Shown: positions 1 to 5,971, counted from the first letter of the stretch. The stretch: 7,247 nucleotides of DNA from an uncultured Clostridium sp. (GCA_905203195.1 CAJKVD010000037.1:1-7247); one strand, 5' to 3'. Notes: generated by a model not told the origin, from the letters alone. Numbers and translations: made by a program.

Positions 1-2
1 AA

Positions 3-875
3 AACAAAAGTAAATTAGCAAAAAAAGTAGCAAAAGATAATTTATCTGGTACTACTTCTTTAGCTAATAATGCAATTCAAAATGCAAAAGACTTATCAGA
101 TGTTAATAAGCATAATTTAAGAGATTATGACAATAAAAGAGAATTGATTAGAACAATTTATGGGACAGATGACATTGTAAATGATGTTAAGCAATTATAT
201 TTAGATGAATTTGAAGAGGCAAGATTAGAATATAACAACAAACAAACTCGTGAAGATAGAAAAATTGGAGATTACTTCAAAAAAGTATGTGAATCTCAAA
301 ACGATATAGCTTGTGAAATTATAATAGAGCTTGGAGATATGGACTTTTGGAATGATAAAGATGAACGATATAGATTTAAAATGATTGATGTATATAATGA
401 GCAAGTAAAAGATTTAATTAAAATTGTACCAGATTTTAAGATAGCAAATGCTACAATACATTTTGACGAAGTTTCTCCCCATATGCACATTGTAGGTGTT
501 CCAGTTTCTTATAACTGTAAAAGAGGAATGAAAAAACAAGTTGTAAAATCAAAGTTATTTACTAAAACCACATTAACACAAATACAAGATAAAATGAGAA
601 ATGCTTGTATAAAGTCTTTTAATAAATTCTATGATATGGATTTCAAACTAAAAGAAAAGCAAAAAGGCAGAAATCAAGACATCAATGTTAATGATATGGG
701 TAATTACAGAGAAATCAAGAAGCAATTAAAACAGAAAGAACAAAAACTTTCAAAAGCTAATAATCAGACAAAACAACTTGATAATACAAGTAAAGATATA
801 AATACAATATTAAATAATTTAAAGCCTACTCTGATGAACAAAAATAATATGGTTATTTCAAGCGAGGATGTCTAG
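3..875 (+). CDS. mobV: MobV-family relaxase, catalytic part; 5' end outside window, 3' end cut by premature stop
   Basis: A plasmid/transposon mobilization relaxase (Mob_Pre, MobV class). Proteins of this family nick oriT and lead a strand into conjugative transfer using another element's pore. The frame is open from base 3, so the true start lies upstream; a TTG at 144 sits inside conserved coding sequence and is not the start. The family motif HNLR lies at about 111-122. The metal-binding motif HxDExxPHxH is intact at 459-488 (residues HFDEVSPHMH). A basic, Gln/Lys-rich stretch after about 700 begins the C-terminal coiled coil. The frame ends at TAG (873-875), where relatives appear to read on, leaving 290 visible residues. 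The truncated product keeps the nicking domain, so partial activity is possible. In Tn4451 the related protein is TnpZ, found in the same element as TnpV. Family call is confident; activity is not. Confidence 0.9.
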   Translation, partial: NKSKLAKKVAKDNLSGTTSLANNAIQNAKDLSDVNKHNLRDYDNKRELIRTIYGTDDIVNDVKQLYLDEFEEARLEYNNKQTREDRKIGDYFKKVCESQNDIACEIIIELGDMDFWNDKDERYRFKMIDVYNEQVKDLIKIVPDFKIANATIHFDEVSPHMHIVGVPVSYNCKRGMKKQVVKSKLFTKTTLTQIQDKMRNACIKSFNKFYDMDFKLKEKQKGRNQDINVNDMGNYREIKKQLKQKEQKLSKANNQTKQLDNTSKDINTILNNLKPTLMNKNNMVISSEDV

Positions 876-1346
876 AAAATTAAAAATTATACAGAAGATG
901 TAAAAGATATTACTAAAACAGTTAGAAGTGTAAATGACTTAAATATAGCAATTAAAGATTTTGAACATTTTGCTTTTGAAATAGAAAAGGAAAATCGTTC
1001 TCTTAAATATGAAATAGAACTAAAAGATAATGAAATTGGTAGTTTGAAAAAGGAACTATCTACTAAAGATAAGATTATAGATAAATTACAAACTGAAAAA
1101 GAAAAACTAAAACAAGAATTGCAAAAGTTTAAAGGCTTTTGGCATAGTATTATGAGCCATTTTCATAAAAGAATTTGTTTTGATAAAGATAATAACTATA
1201 AAATTGTTAGTGATGATCTATACAAAAATGGCATATTTAACGATAACGACAATAAAATTGCAAATAATATTGCTAGAAGAGTAACTATACCAGATGAAAA
1301 CAAGCAAACCAAAAATAAAAAGAGAAATAATGATACCAGATTTTAA
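876..1346 (+). pseudogene. Orphaned C-terminal part of the MobV relaxase, after the in-frame stop
   Basis: The reading frame downstream of the TAG at 873-875 stays open, in the same phase, for 156 codons to TAA (1344-1346). It encodes the long charged coiled coil typical of MobV C-termini (for example KKELSTKDKIIDKLQTEKEK near 1047-1106), followed by a basic tail ending NNDTRF. There is no ribosome site or convincing start after the stop; the TTG at 1044 lies mid-helix and has no Shine-Dalgarno. It is therefore best read as the rest of one gene split by a single nonsense change, not a separate gene. The preserved frame suggests the mutation is recent, or that a sequencing error or occasional readthrough is involved. 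The coiled coil in this family is thought to serve in dimerisation or partner contacts. Confidence 0.85.
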
Positions 1347-1363
1347 AAGGAGGGAAATTAGTT

Positions 1364-1753
1364 ATGAATAATGAATTACCAAAAATAAAAATTGATGAAA
1401 GAACAGGTATTGAATATCGTTTAGAGGGAGATTATTATATACCAAACCTATCAATGCCTAAAGAAGAAAAAATCACTTTAAATAAATATGGAAGAATGAG
1501 ATTAAAATATTTGAAAGAGTATAAAAAAGCTAATTATACTATAATGCTTATGGCTGGAACATTAAATACACATCTAAAAGAACTACAAGAAACGGCAGAT
1601 AATAGAGTGCAACAGCTTATCAGCGAGTTAAAAGCTAAAAGTGATTTAACAGAAGATATGAAAAACACAAATATGCTTTATTGGGTAGGGACAATGAACT
1701 CTATTAAGGCACAAGCTGAAGAAATTATTTTTAGCGAATTGATTTATGTATAA
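1364..1753 (+). CDS. tnpV: TnpV, transposon-encoded protein
   Basis: A small (129 aa) protein matching the TnpV family of clostridial mobilizable transposons. The recognisable pattern, in order, is a Gly-Asp-Tyr-Tyr-Ile-Pro-Asn-Leu segment (residues 23-30), YGRMRLKYLKEYKKANYTIMLM (43-64, helical), LNTHLKELQETADNR (67-81), and a C-terminal WVGTMNSIKAQAEEII (107-122) ending ELIYV. Length is about usual for the family. The start is fixed by a strong ribosome site, AAGGAGGG (1347-1354), nine bases before ATG. That site directly abuts the relaxase stop at 1346, so the two genes are probably co-transcribed. The biochemical role is not established; in Tn4451 tnpV lies in the same element as the recombinase, the relaxase and the resistance cargo gene. 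No recombinase is visible here. It has no obvious catalytic motif, signal peptide or membrane segment. Confidence 0.87.
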   Translation: MNNELPKIKIDERTGIEYRLEGDYYIPNLSMPKEEKITLNKYGRMRLKYLKEYKKANYTIMLMAGTLNTHLKELQETADNRVQQLISELKAKSDLTEDMKNTNMLYWVGTMNSIKAQAEEIIFSELIYV

Positions 1754-1761
1754 AAAGTTCT

Positions 1762-1798
1762 TAAAAGTGAATAAACTTTAGAAAAATATTTACTTTTA
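1762..1798 (+). terminator. AT-rich hairpin after tnpV, possible weak terminator
   Basis: TAAAAGTGAATA (1762-1773) pairs with TATTTACTTTTA (1787-1798) over 12 bp with one G-U pair, around a 13-base loop. It begins 8 bases after the tnpV stop, where an operon end is expected, and lies before the next promoter. It has almost no G/C and no clean T-tract behind it, so it could equally be a chance palindrome or an RNA 3'-end stabiliser. Confidence 0.3.
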
Positions 1799-1818
1799 TA
1801 GGAAATAGCCTGTAGAAT

Positions 1819-1847
1819 TTGCAATATTATGTGAAATATAGTATAAT
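1819..1847 (+). promoter_or_regulatory. Housekeeping sigma promoter for the leader and the 451-codon gene
   Basis: -35 box TTGCAA (1819-1824) and perfect -10 box TATAAT (1842-1847), separated by the ideal 17 bases. Transcription should start near 1853-1855, giving a 5' leader of roughly 107 nt before the ATG at 1961. The promoter separates the cargo gene from the mob/tnpV transcript. Confidence 0.7.
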
Positions 1848-1870
1848 AAGGTATAGGACTTTTCATATAA

Positions 1871-1955
1871 GTAGCCCTTACCAAAATTTGGAGGGCGCTA
1901 TGTCCTCCAAGCTACGTAATTTCATGTAAACATTAAAAAATAAATAAGGAGGACA
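1871..1955 (+). promoter_or_regulatory. Candidate translational attenuator with mutually exclusive stems
   Basis: Three pairings compete for the same bases. (a) TAGC plus CCTT at 1872-1879 and CCA at 1881-1883 can fold against 1889-1900, burying the leader ribosome site. (b) TTGGAGG (1888-1894) pairs perfectly with CCTCCAA (1904-1910), and this stem is closed by GTAGC (1871-1875) with GCTAC (1911-1915). (c) TGTCCTCC (1901-1908) pairs perfectly over 8 bases with GGAGGACA (1948-1955), which is the ribosome site of the 451-codon gene. The CCTCC block lies in codons 2-3 of a short leader ORF, so a ribosome on the leader would decide which stem forms. This is the logic of the erm and cat-86 attenuators. 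The pairing is seen directly; the regulation is inferred, and the ligand, if any, is unknown. Confidence 0.5.
1900..1929 (+). CDS. Putative 9-aa leader peptide (MSSKLRNFM)
   Basis: A short ORF of ATG, eight further codons and TAA. It has its own ribosome site GGAGG at 1890-1894, five bases before the ATG, and lies downstream of the promoter at 1819-1847 and upstream of the 451-codon gene. Both the ribosome site and codons 2-3 lie in the switching stems described for the leader. The sequence resembles in size and placement the leader peptides of translationally attenuated resistance genes, but I do not recognise this peptide. An intact ribosome site at correct spacing, in-leader position and complementarity to the downstream ribosome site support it. 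Nine codons alone could arise by chance. Confidence 0.45.
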   Translation: MSSKLRNFM

Positions 1956-1960
1956 AAAAC

Positions 1961-3316
1961 ATGAAAATCACAGAATTACAGGCTTACAAGAGACTTGAGG
2001 AAATGTTCGAGCAAAAAGGTTATTCACAGGGCATCAAAGATGATATGCCAATTTATTGCTGGGATAATGTTCAATGTATCCCTGACAATTTGACACCTGG
2101 TCACTATGTATATGCCAATAGCTATGGAAAAATTAAATTCAGAGATATTCCTGATGAATATCGTACAAGAGAATTTTTCCTACACGCATTATCAGGTGCA
2201 TACGAGGATATCGTTGAATATGTCAAAGAACATTCGTCAAAGTTTGACAAGCAGTTTTTTAAAGACCATATTGCAACAGATTATTATGGTCTGGAGTTCC
2301 AGCTTAATGATTTTGAGTATATGCCACTTGAGTTCATCGATGAGGAGATGGTAGCATGTGCTATGTTTAGATCTGTTAATATGCGCTATGTAGACAGACG
2401 TGGTGATTGTGATGGCTGGTTTTATTCTGTATATAGAAGAAAACCTGAAATTTTAACACAGGAGCTGTATACGCTTGGTGCTAGATGCTTTGCCGAAAAG
2501 AGACATGGAGAAAACAAGTTCTTAGATATTACACCTGAAGAATATCGAACACCAGAATTCTACTTTGCTCTTTGTCTTGGAAATGGCACACCAGTAATGG
2601 AAGATATTCCTGAAAGTATCTTAACAACCAACTTCCTTGTTGACTTGTTGAATGACAGTACTGAAAATATTCAGTGTTTCAGTGAGGTTGCTCTTGAAAG
2701 AGAAGCACCTATGGCGGAAAGAGGCAATGTGAAGTTCTGGCAGGCTGCTATAATAAACGATGGGTATCGAATTGGAGATATTCCCCTCAACGATGAAAGA
2801 GTTGAATTCTTTTTATCTATGTATGATAAAGATTCTCCTGAATATGAATATGGTTTCAAAGACCATTACAAGAGATATCTTCGTAAAAAGAATTCTACCC
2901 CTGAACCTAAGAATGATGCAACCGAGTTAGCTGGTATGATGACCTTAGCAGGAGCATTGTTAGGTATGGAAAATGATTCTGCAATTGACTTTGGCACTGC
3001 TGTTATGAATACAGCAACAGACCGTCAGTCTATGCTTCCTATTCATTATGATTGTAGAGTTACCATTGAATACTCTAAAAAGTATGATAAGGAAGAATAT
3101 CTGCTTGAAATCTATAAAAAGATTGCCATTCAGGTATTACAGGAAGCAGACAACTATTATTACAGTGTTATTCTACCTGAGAACATTTCTATCGTTCGGG
3201 ATGATTATGGTTACTGTATAAATGATTCTAACGGAAAGACTCTTATTCATTATTATGATAGAGGACCTTTCTACGATAGAACAGTTACAGTTGACCAAAT
3301 CTATGTAACTCTGTAA
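1961..3316 (+). CDS. Conserved-type hypothetical protein with DUF4116-like IP-x-EYRT repeats, likely mobile-element cargo
   Basis: A 451-aa soluble, acidic protein of unknown function, starting at ATG 1961 behind AAGGAGG (1946-1952, eight bases spacing). It contains degenerate repeats of the form I-P-x-x-Y/I-x-T-x-x-F-x-x-x-L: about residues 57-79 (DIPDEYRTREFFLHAL), 118-136 (PLEFIDEEMVACAMF), 184-209 (DITPEEYRTPEFYFALC), 210-231 (DIPESILTTNFLVDLL) and 271-288. These resemble DUF4116-type repeats, which may form helical scaffolds. A Lys/Pro-rich linker (about 305-320) separates them from a C-terminal region (about 355-451) rich in Tyr and predicted beta/alpha. No signal peptide, convincing membrane helix or catalytic motif is visible. 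Its GC content (38% in 180 hand-counted bases) exceeds the 22-32% of sampled neighbours, suggesting separate origin. It has its own promoter and attenuator-like leader, which points to dose-controlled expression. Function is not recognised. Confidence 0.85.
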   Translation: MKITELQAYKRLEEMFEQKGYSQGIKDDMPIYCWDNVQCIPDNLTPGHYVYANSYGKIKFRDIPDEYRTREFFLHALSGAYEDIVEYVKEHSSKFDKQFFKDHIATDYYGLEFQLNDFEYMPLEFIDEEMVACAMFRSVNMRYVDRRGDCDGWFYSVYRRKPEILTQELYTLGARCFAEKRHGENKFLDITPEEYRTPEFYFALCLGNGTPVMEDIPESILTTNFLVDLLNDSTENIQCFSEVALEREAPMAERGNVKFWQAAIINDGYRIGDIPLNDERVEFFLSMYDKDSPEYEYGFKDHYKRYLRKKNSTPEPKNDATELAGMMTLAGALLGMENDSAIDFGTAVMNTATDRQSMLPIHYDCRVTIEYSKKYDKEEYLLEIYKKIAIQVLQEADNYYYSVILPENISIVRDDYGYCINDSNGKTLIHYYDRGPFYDRTVTVDQIYVTL

Positions 3317-3328
3317 TACGTAAAACTG

Positions 3329-3412
3329 TATTTTCAAAAATAAAGAGGGTATCCTAAAATAGGAACCCGAAGACCGGAAAATCCAGCTCGATAAGAGTTG
3401 GATTTTTTGGTT
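3329..3412 (+). repeat. Left terminal inverted repeat of the IS
   Basis: 84 bp that match the reverse complement of 5118-5201 at all but two positions (3340/5190 and 3351/5179). The match breaks off inward at 3413. The repeat is unusually long for an IS and contains a complete intrinsic terminator (3378-3408). Confidence 0.92.
3378..3408 (+). terminator. Intrinsic terminator inside the left IS end
   Basis: Stem AATCCAGCTC (3380-3389) with GAGTTGGATT (3395-3404), ten pairs with one G-U, loop GATAA, followed by a run of six T (3403-3408) and preceded by AAAA. It acts on rightward transcription, so it would stop reads from the 451-codon gene before they run antisense into the transposase. It is the only convincing terminator downstream of that gene. 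Confidence 0.8.
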
Positions 3413-5035
3413 TGAAAAATTTATTATATTTTTTGATAAAGAAACAGTTTTTGCCATTGCTTCTTCTTTTAATTTTTCTATATCTTTTTTATTCATCCTT
3501 TTTATATTTAATGCAAAGCATAATAATCCCCATTCAAGGTCGACTTTATCTAAACCTCTAAGCAAAAATCGCTTGAAGCCCATATTCCATTTGATTTGTC
3601 CAAAGATTCCTTCTGAATATTTTGCTCTTTTTCCTCTCATTTCTAATCCTTTTTCGGATGTTAAATTTCTTTTTGCTACATTCTTTAATTGCCATAATTT
3701 TTTATTAAATCTGATTTGTCTATTTCCCTGAGCTTTTGTACACTCGCTTTTATGTGCACAATTACTACAATCAGAACATTCATAAACTCTACTTTCTTGG
3801 ATAAATCCTGTTTCTGTTTTATCTTCTCTTGTTTTAATATATTCTAACTTTTTTCCTTATGGACATGTGAATCTATCATTAATTTCATCATATTCCATAT
3901 TTTGCCAGTTATATTTCATATCTTTGAATTTTTTTGTTTGCTCTTTATGAAAAAGTGGATATTTGATGTAATTTTTGATGTGATTTTCTTTTAAATGTTC
4001 ATAATTTTCTTGGTTTCCGTATCCACTGTCTGCCCCAATACTATCTGGTAGTTTTCTAAAAAATCTTTGATATCTTTCAAGATGTGGAATTAATGTTCCA
4101 TTATCATTTCTATTTTGATGAGTACTCCAATTGACTACAAATCCATTGCAACTTCCTACTTGGATATTGTAGCCTGGTTTTAATTGCCCATTTTTCATAT
4201 GATCTTCTTTCATATGCATAAATGTAGCATCTGAGTCTGTTTTGGAATAGCTATTTCTCTTTTCTCCAATAATTTCTAAATCTTTATTATATTTTTCTAA
4301 TCTTGGTTTAAAATCTTTGTTGATTTTGTTTATTATTTTTTTTACTTTTTGTTCTTTCTTTTTTTCTTCCTTGCATTTTTGCTTTGCTAATCCTTCGTTT
4401 AATTTGTCTGATAATCTCTTTGAAAACTCTTTTAGCTCTTTTGGGGTAATTTCTTCTGGTTTTATTTCTTTATCTGGATACAATTTATCTTCTTCAGGGT
4501 TTAAATTATCGATATCTTTCATCAACTCATGAACTTGTTCTTGTAATTTAGCTTTATATTTTTCTACAGCTTTTTTCCACACAAATGTATATTTATTTGC
4601 ATTCGCTTCAATTTTTGTTCCATCTACAAAATATTCTTCTGTATTGATATATCATTTATTTTCAAGTACTACAAGCAATTCTACAAATACATCTTCCATT
4701 ATGATTTTCATTTTGTCTTTTCTAAATGAATTAATTACATTTCTTGTTGGCTTATTTCCTCCTGCTAGCCATATGAATTTTATATCACATTGTACAGCTT
4801 CTGCTATTTGTCTTGAAGAATATCTTTTTCTTATATATCCATACATCAATATTTTTAACATCATTTTTGGAGAGTATGGGTTACTTCCTAGTGGAGAGTA
4901 TGTTTCTAATAATTTATCAATATTCATATTATCTATCAAATCATTTAATACAAATACTACATCATCTTTATCTATTAATGTTTTCCATTCCATTGGTATC
5001 ATTAATTGGTTTTGTTCATAATATTTAAATCCCAT
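3413..5035 (-). pseudogene. IS1182-family DDE transposase, broken by two in-frame stops
   Basis: Start ATG at 5035 behind GGAGG (5042-5046). One minus-strand frame runs the length of the element with stops only at TGA (4652-4654, codon 128) and TAA (3857-3859, codon 393). The domain order is intact: an N-terminal DUF772-like helical region (PYSPKMMLKILMYGY, residues about 53-67); first catalytic Asp in YFVDGTKIEA (D138); a long charged coiled insertion (about 155-260); second Asp in GADSGYG (D336); a Cys-rich zinc-ribbon-like patch (nt 3739-3778, CxxCxxC...C); and the catalytic Glu in EGIFGQIKWNMGFKRFLLRG (E475). Both stops are one base from sense codons (GGA to TGA, AAA or GAA to TAA). No stop occurs before the left end: the frame runs out through the inverted repeat and ends at 3173, so the native C-terminus is uncertain, perhaps shifted by an indel in an A-run near 3425-3440. 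Not functional as written. Confidence 0.9.
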
Positions 5036-5070
5036 TTTATACCTCCAAAATCACTACTTTTCATACTTGA

Positions 5071-5099
5071 ATTATATCACTAAAGTATTGATTTGTCAG
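5071..5099 (-). promoter_or_regulatory. Transposase promoter
   Basis: On the minus strand, CTGACA (5099-5094) and TATAAT (5076-5071) are 17 bases apart, close to the housekeeping consensus. The transposase ATG at 5035 follows about 35 bases after the -10 box, with GGAGG between. The promoter lies just inside the right inverted repeat, so the terminator in that repeat insulates it from outside transcription. Confidence 0.7.
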
Positions 5100-5117
5100 T
5101 ATTTTTAGCAATTTTTT

Positions 5118-5201
5118 AACCAAAAAATCCAACTCTTATCGAGCTGGATTTTCCGGTCTTCGGGTTCCTATTTTAGGACACCCTCTTTACTTTTGAAAAT
5201 A
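5118..5201 (-). repeat. Right terminal inverted repeat of the IS
   Basis: Reverse complement of 3329-3412 with two mismatches. It ends just before the AT-rich flank that carries the next gene's promoter. Confidence 0.92.
5122..5152 (-). terminator. Intrinsic terminator inside the right IS end
   Basis: Mirror copy of the left terminator: stem halves at 5150-5141 and 5135-5126 read on the minus strand, followed by six T on that strand. It stops leftward transcription entering the element from the right. Read rightward it has only a four-T tail and would be weak. Confidence 0.75.
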
Positions 5202-5223
5202 TATAATTGATTTAATATAACTA

Positions 5224-5251
5224 TTGCAATTTATAAAAATTATGATATACT
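5224..5251 (+). promoter_or_regulatory. Extended -10 promoter upstream of the acetyltransferase gene
   Basis: TTGCAA (5224-5229), 16-base spacer, then TG (5243-5244), one base and TATACT (5246-5251). Transcription would begin near 5258, giving a leader of about 220 nt before the GTG at 5479. It lies 22 bp outside the IS end. Confidence 0.6.
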
Positions 5252-5260
5252 TTAATAAAT

Positions 5261-5386
5261 TGATTGATATTTGTATCAATCGTTATGAGAGAAAAAAGTT
5301 GTAGATAACTACGACGTTCGCTCCATTTGAAATCAACTTACGGACTCGAAGGTTCTTTTTTATCCTAAAAAGAACAAACTGTTTTT
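5261..5386 (+). ncRNA. Structured 5' leader of unknown class, candidate cis-regulatory RNA
   Basis: The stretch from the IS end to the acetyltransferase start (5202-5478) holds no gene but several stems. They are GATTGAT/ATCAATC (5262-5268 with 5275-5281); GTTGTAG/CTACGAC with loop ATAA (5298-5304 with 5309-5315); a long-range TTCG-TCC / GGA-CGAA pairing (5317-5324 with 5342-5350); and GTTCTTTTT/AAAAAGAAC with loop TATCCT (5352-5360 with 5367-5375), followed after six bases by five T. The last could be a weak terminator. AAAAAAG (5292-5298) can compete for its CTTTTTT strand. The core 5298-5352 is clearly richer in G/C than its surroundings, as conserved RNAs often are in AT-rich genomes. It matches no riboswitch class I know; it could also be a small trans-acting RNA. 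Confidence 0.4.
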
Positions 5387-5478
5387 GGCTTATTTAATAA
5401 ATTACAATTTTGTATTCTTTTGAAAAAATGCAAAATAATATGAAATGATAAAATATAACTTAGGATAGGAGAAAAACA

Positions 5479-5871
5479 GTGTCAGAAAAAGATAAAATGT
5501 TAGCAGGAGAATTATATGATGCTAACTATGATAAAGAATTAACAAAAGACAGGTATAGTGCTAAAGATATTTGTTTTGAATATAATAATTTAAATCCATT
5601 GGATTTTGAAAGAAAAGATAGAATAATTAAAAAAATATTTGCAAAAACTGGAGAGCAAATAATAGTTGAGCAAAACTTTTGGTGTGATTATGGTTATAAT
5701 ATTTTTGTTGGAGAAAATTTTTATATGAATCATAATTGTATAATATTAGATGGTGCAAATGTAGAGTTTGGAGACAATGTTGTAATAGGAGCAGTAAGTG
5801 TTGTAAATAAAGATATTTCATCAAATGTTGTAGCTGTAGGAGATCCTTACAAGGTTGTAAAAAAAATCTAG
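5479..5871 (+). CDS. maa: Maltose/galactoside O-acetyltransferase-type protein with internal deletion, probably inactive
   Basis: Left-handed beta-helix (hexapeptide repeat) acetyltransferase of the Maa/LacA group, which transfers acetyl from acetyl-CoA to sugars. The N-terminus MSEKDKMLAGELYDANYD matches the family's Mac domain and fixes the GTG start at 5479, with AGGAG (5467-5471) seven bases upstream. Residues 57-100 follow the usual order up to FWCDYGYNIFVGENFYMNHN and ILDGANVEFGDNV, then jump directly to VIGAVSVVNKDISSNVVAVGDPYKV, the normal C-terminal end. About 50-55 residues are missing compared with the usual 180-200. The lost piece normally holds the conserved active-site His (TATHP-type motif) and several helical coils. 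The join falls in GDNVVIG (5770-5790), a repeated family motif, so recombination between two repeats is the likely cause. The frame is open, but catalysis is unlikely. Confidence 0.82.
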   Translation: MSEKDKMLAGELYDANYDKELTKDRYSAKDICFEYNNLNPLDFERKDRIIKKIFAKTGEQIIVEQNFWCDYGYNIFVGENFYMNHNCIILDGANVEFGDNVVIGAVSVVNKDISSNVVAVGDPYKVVKKI

Positions 5872-5929
5872 TAAAAATTAGTAATTTAATGGTTTTCTTA
5901 GAAATAATATACTTACTTTAATATTTAAT

Positions 5930-5952
5930 TTCGTCAGATAGTGTCTGGCGAA
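5930..5952 (+). promoter_or_regulatory. Hairpin in the 5' region of the HD-domain gene
   Basis: TTCGTCAGA (5930-5938) pairs with TCTGGCGAA (5944-5952) over nine bp with one G-U pair and loop TAGTG. It stands out as the only G/C-rich patch between the two genes. No T-run follows, so it is not a standard terminator; it ends a few bases before the ribosome site AAGGA (5958-5962). A TATACT at 5908-5913 with a poor -35 could start a transcript just upstream, placing the hairpin in the 5' leader. An operator or RNA stability element is possible. Confidence 0.35.
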
Positions 5953-5971
5953 TTGGAAAGGATTATTAATA

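Larger units (their letters stand above)
3329..5201. mobile_element. Degenerate IS1182-family insertion sequence (about 1.87 kb)
   Basis: An insertion sequence bounded by 84-bp inverted repeats (3329-3412 and 5118-5201) and carrying one minus-strand DDE transposase frame that fills the interior. The transposase resembles the IS1182 family. It inserted 12 bp after the stop of the 451-codon gene without damaging it. I could not find a clear target-site duplication. The true ends may be the GAGGGTRTCC step at about 3345/5185, because the bases outside it (TTTTCAAAA on the left, TTTTGAAAA on the right) also look palindromic. The element should not move by itself, since its transposase has two nonsense codons. 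Its ends are well preserved and could be mobilised in trans. Confidence 0.9.

Noticed and set aside
1044..1346. A separate 100-aa gene starting at TTG 1044
   Set aside because: It is in frame with the relaxase, begins mid coiled coil and has no ribosome site; it is the relaxase tail.
1829..1856. A MobV-type nick site resembling the pMV158 oriT in the TATAGTATAATAAGGTATAG stretch
   Set aside because: The match is only loose and the bases are better explained as the -10 box; oriT in this family usually lies upstream of mob, which is outside the window.
2106..2354. An 82-aa ORF inside the 451-codon gene
   Set aside because: Same-strand out-of-frame shadow with no ribosome site; the host frame has clear repeats and normal codon use.
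4652..4654. TGA read as a sense codon (Trp or Gly code) in the transposase
   Set aside because: Other genes in the window write Trp as TGG, none shows conserved-position internal TGA, and the same transposase frame is also broken by a TAA.
4317..5028. Plus-strand ORFs opposite the transposase
   Set aside because: They are antisense shadows of the transposase frame: low-complexity Phe/Ser/Ile-rich products without ribosome sites.
3325..5205. A 4-bp target-site duplication at the IS ends
   Set aside because: The bases outside the matched repeats (ACTG on the left, TATA on the right) do not agree.
5285..5308. Leader ORF MREKSCR upstream of the acetyltransferase
   Set aside because: No ribosome site precedes the ATG and the codons overlap an RNA stem.
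5342..5356. tRNA-like T-arm (GGACTCGAAGGTTC) as a tRNA or attachment-site remnant
   Set aside because: No acceptor, D or anticodon arm can be built around it on either strand.
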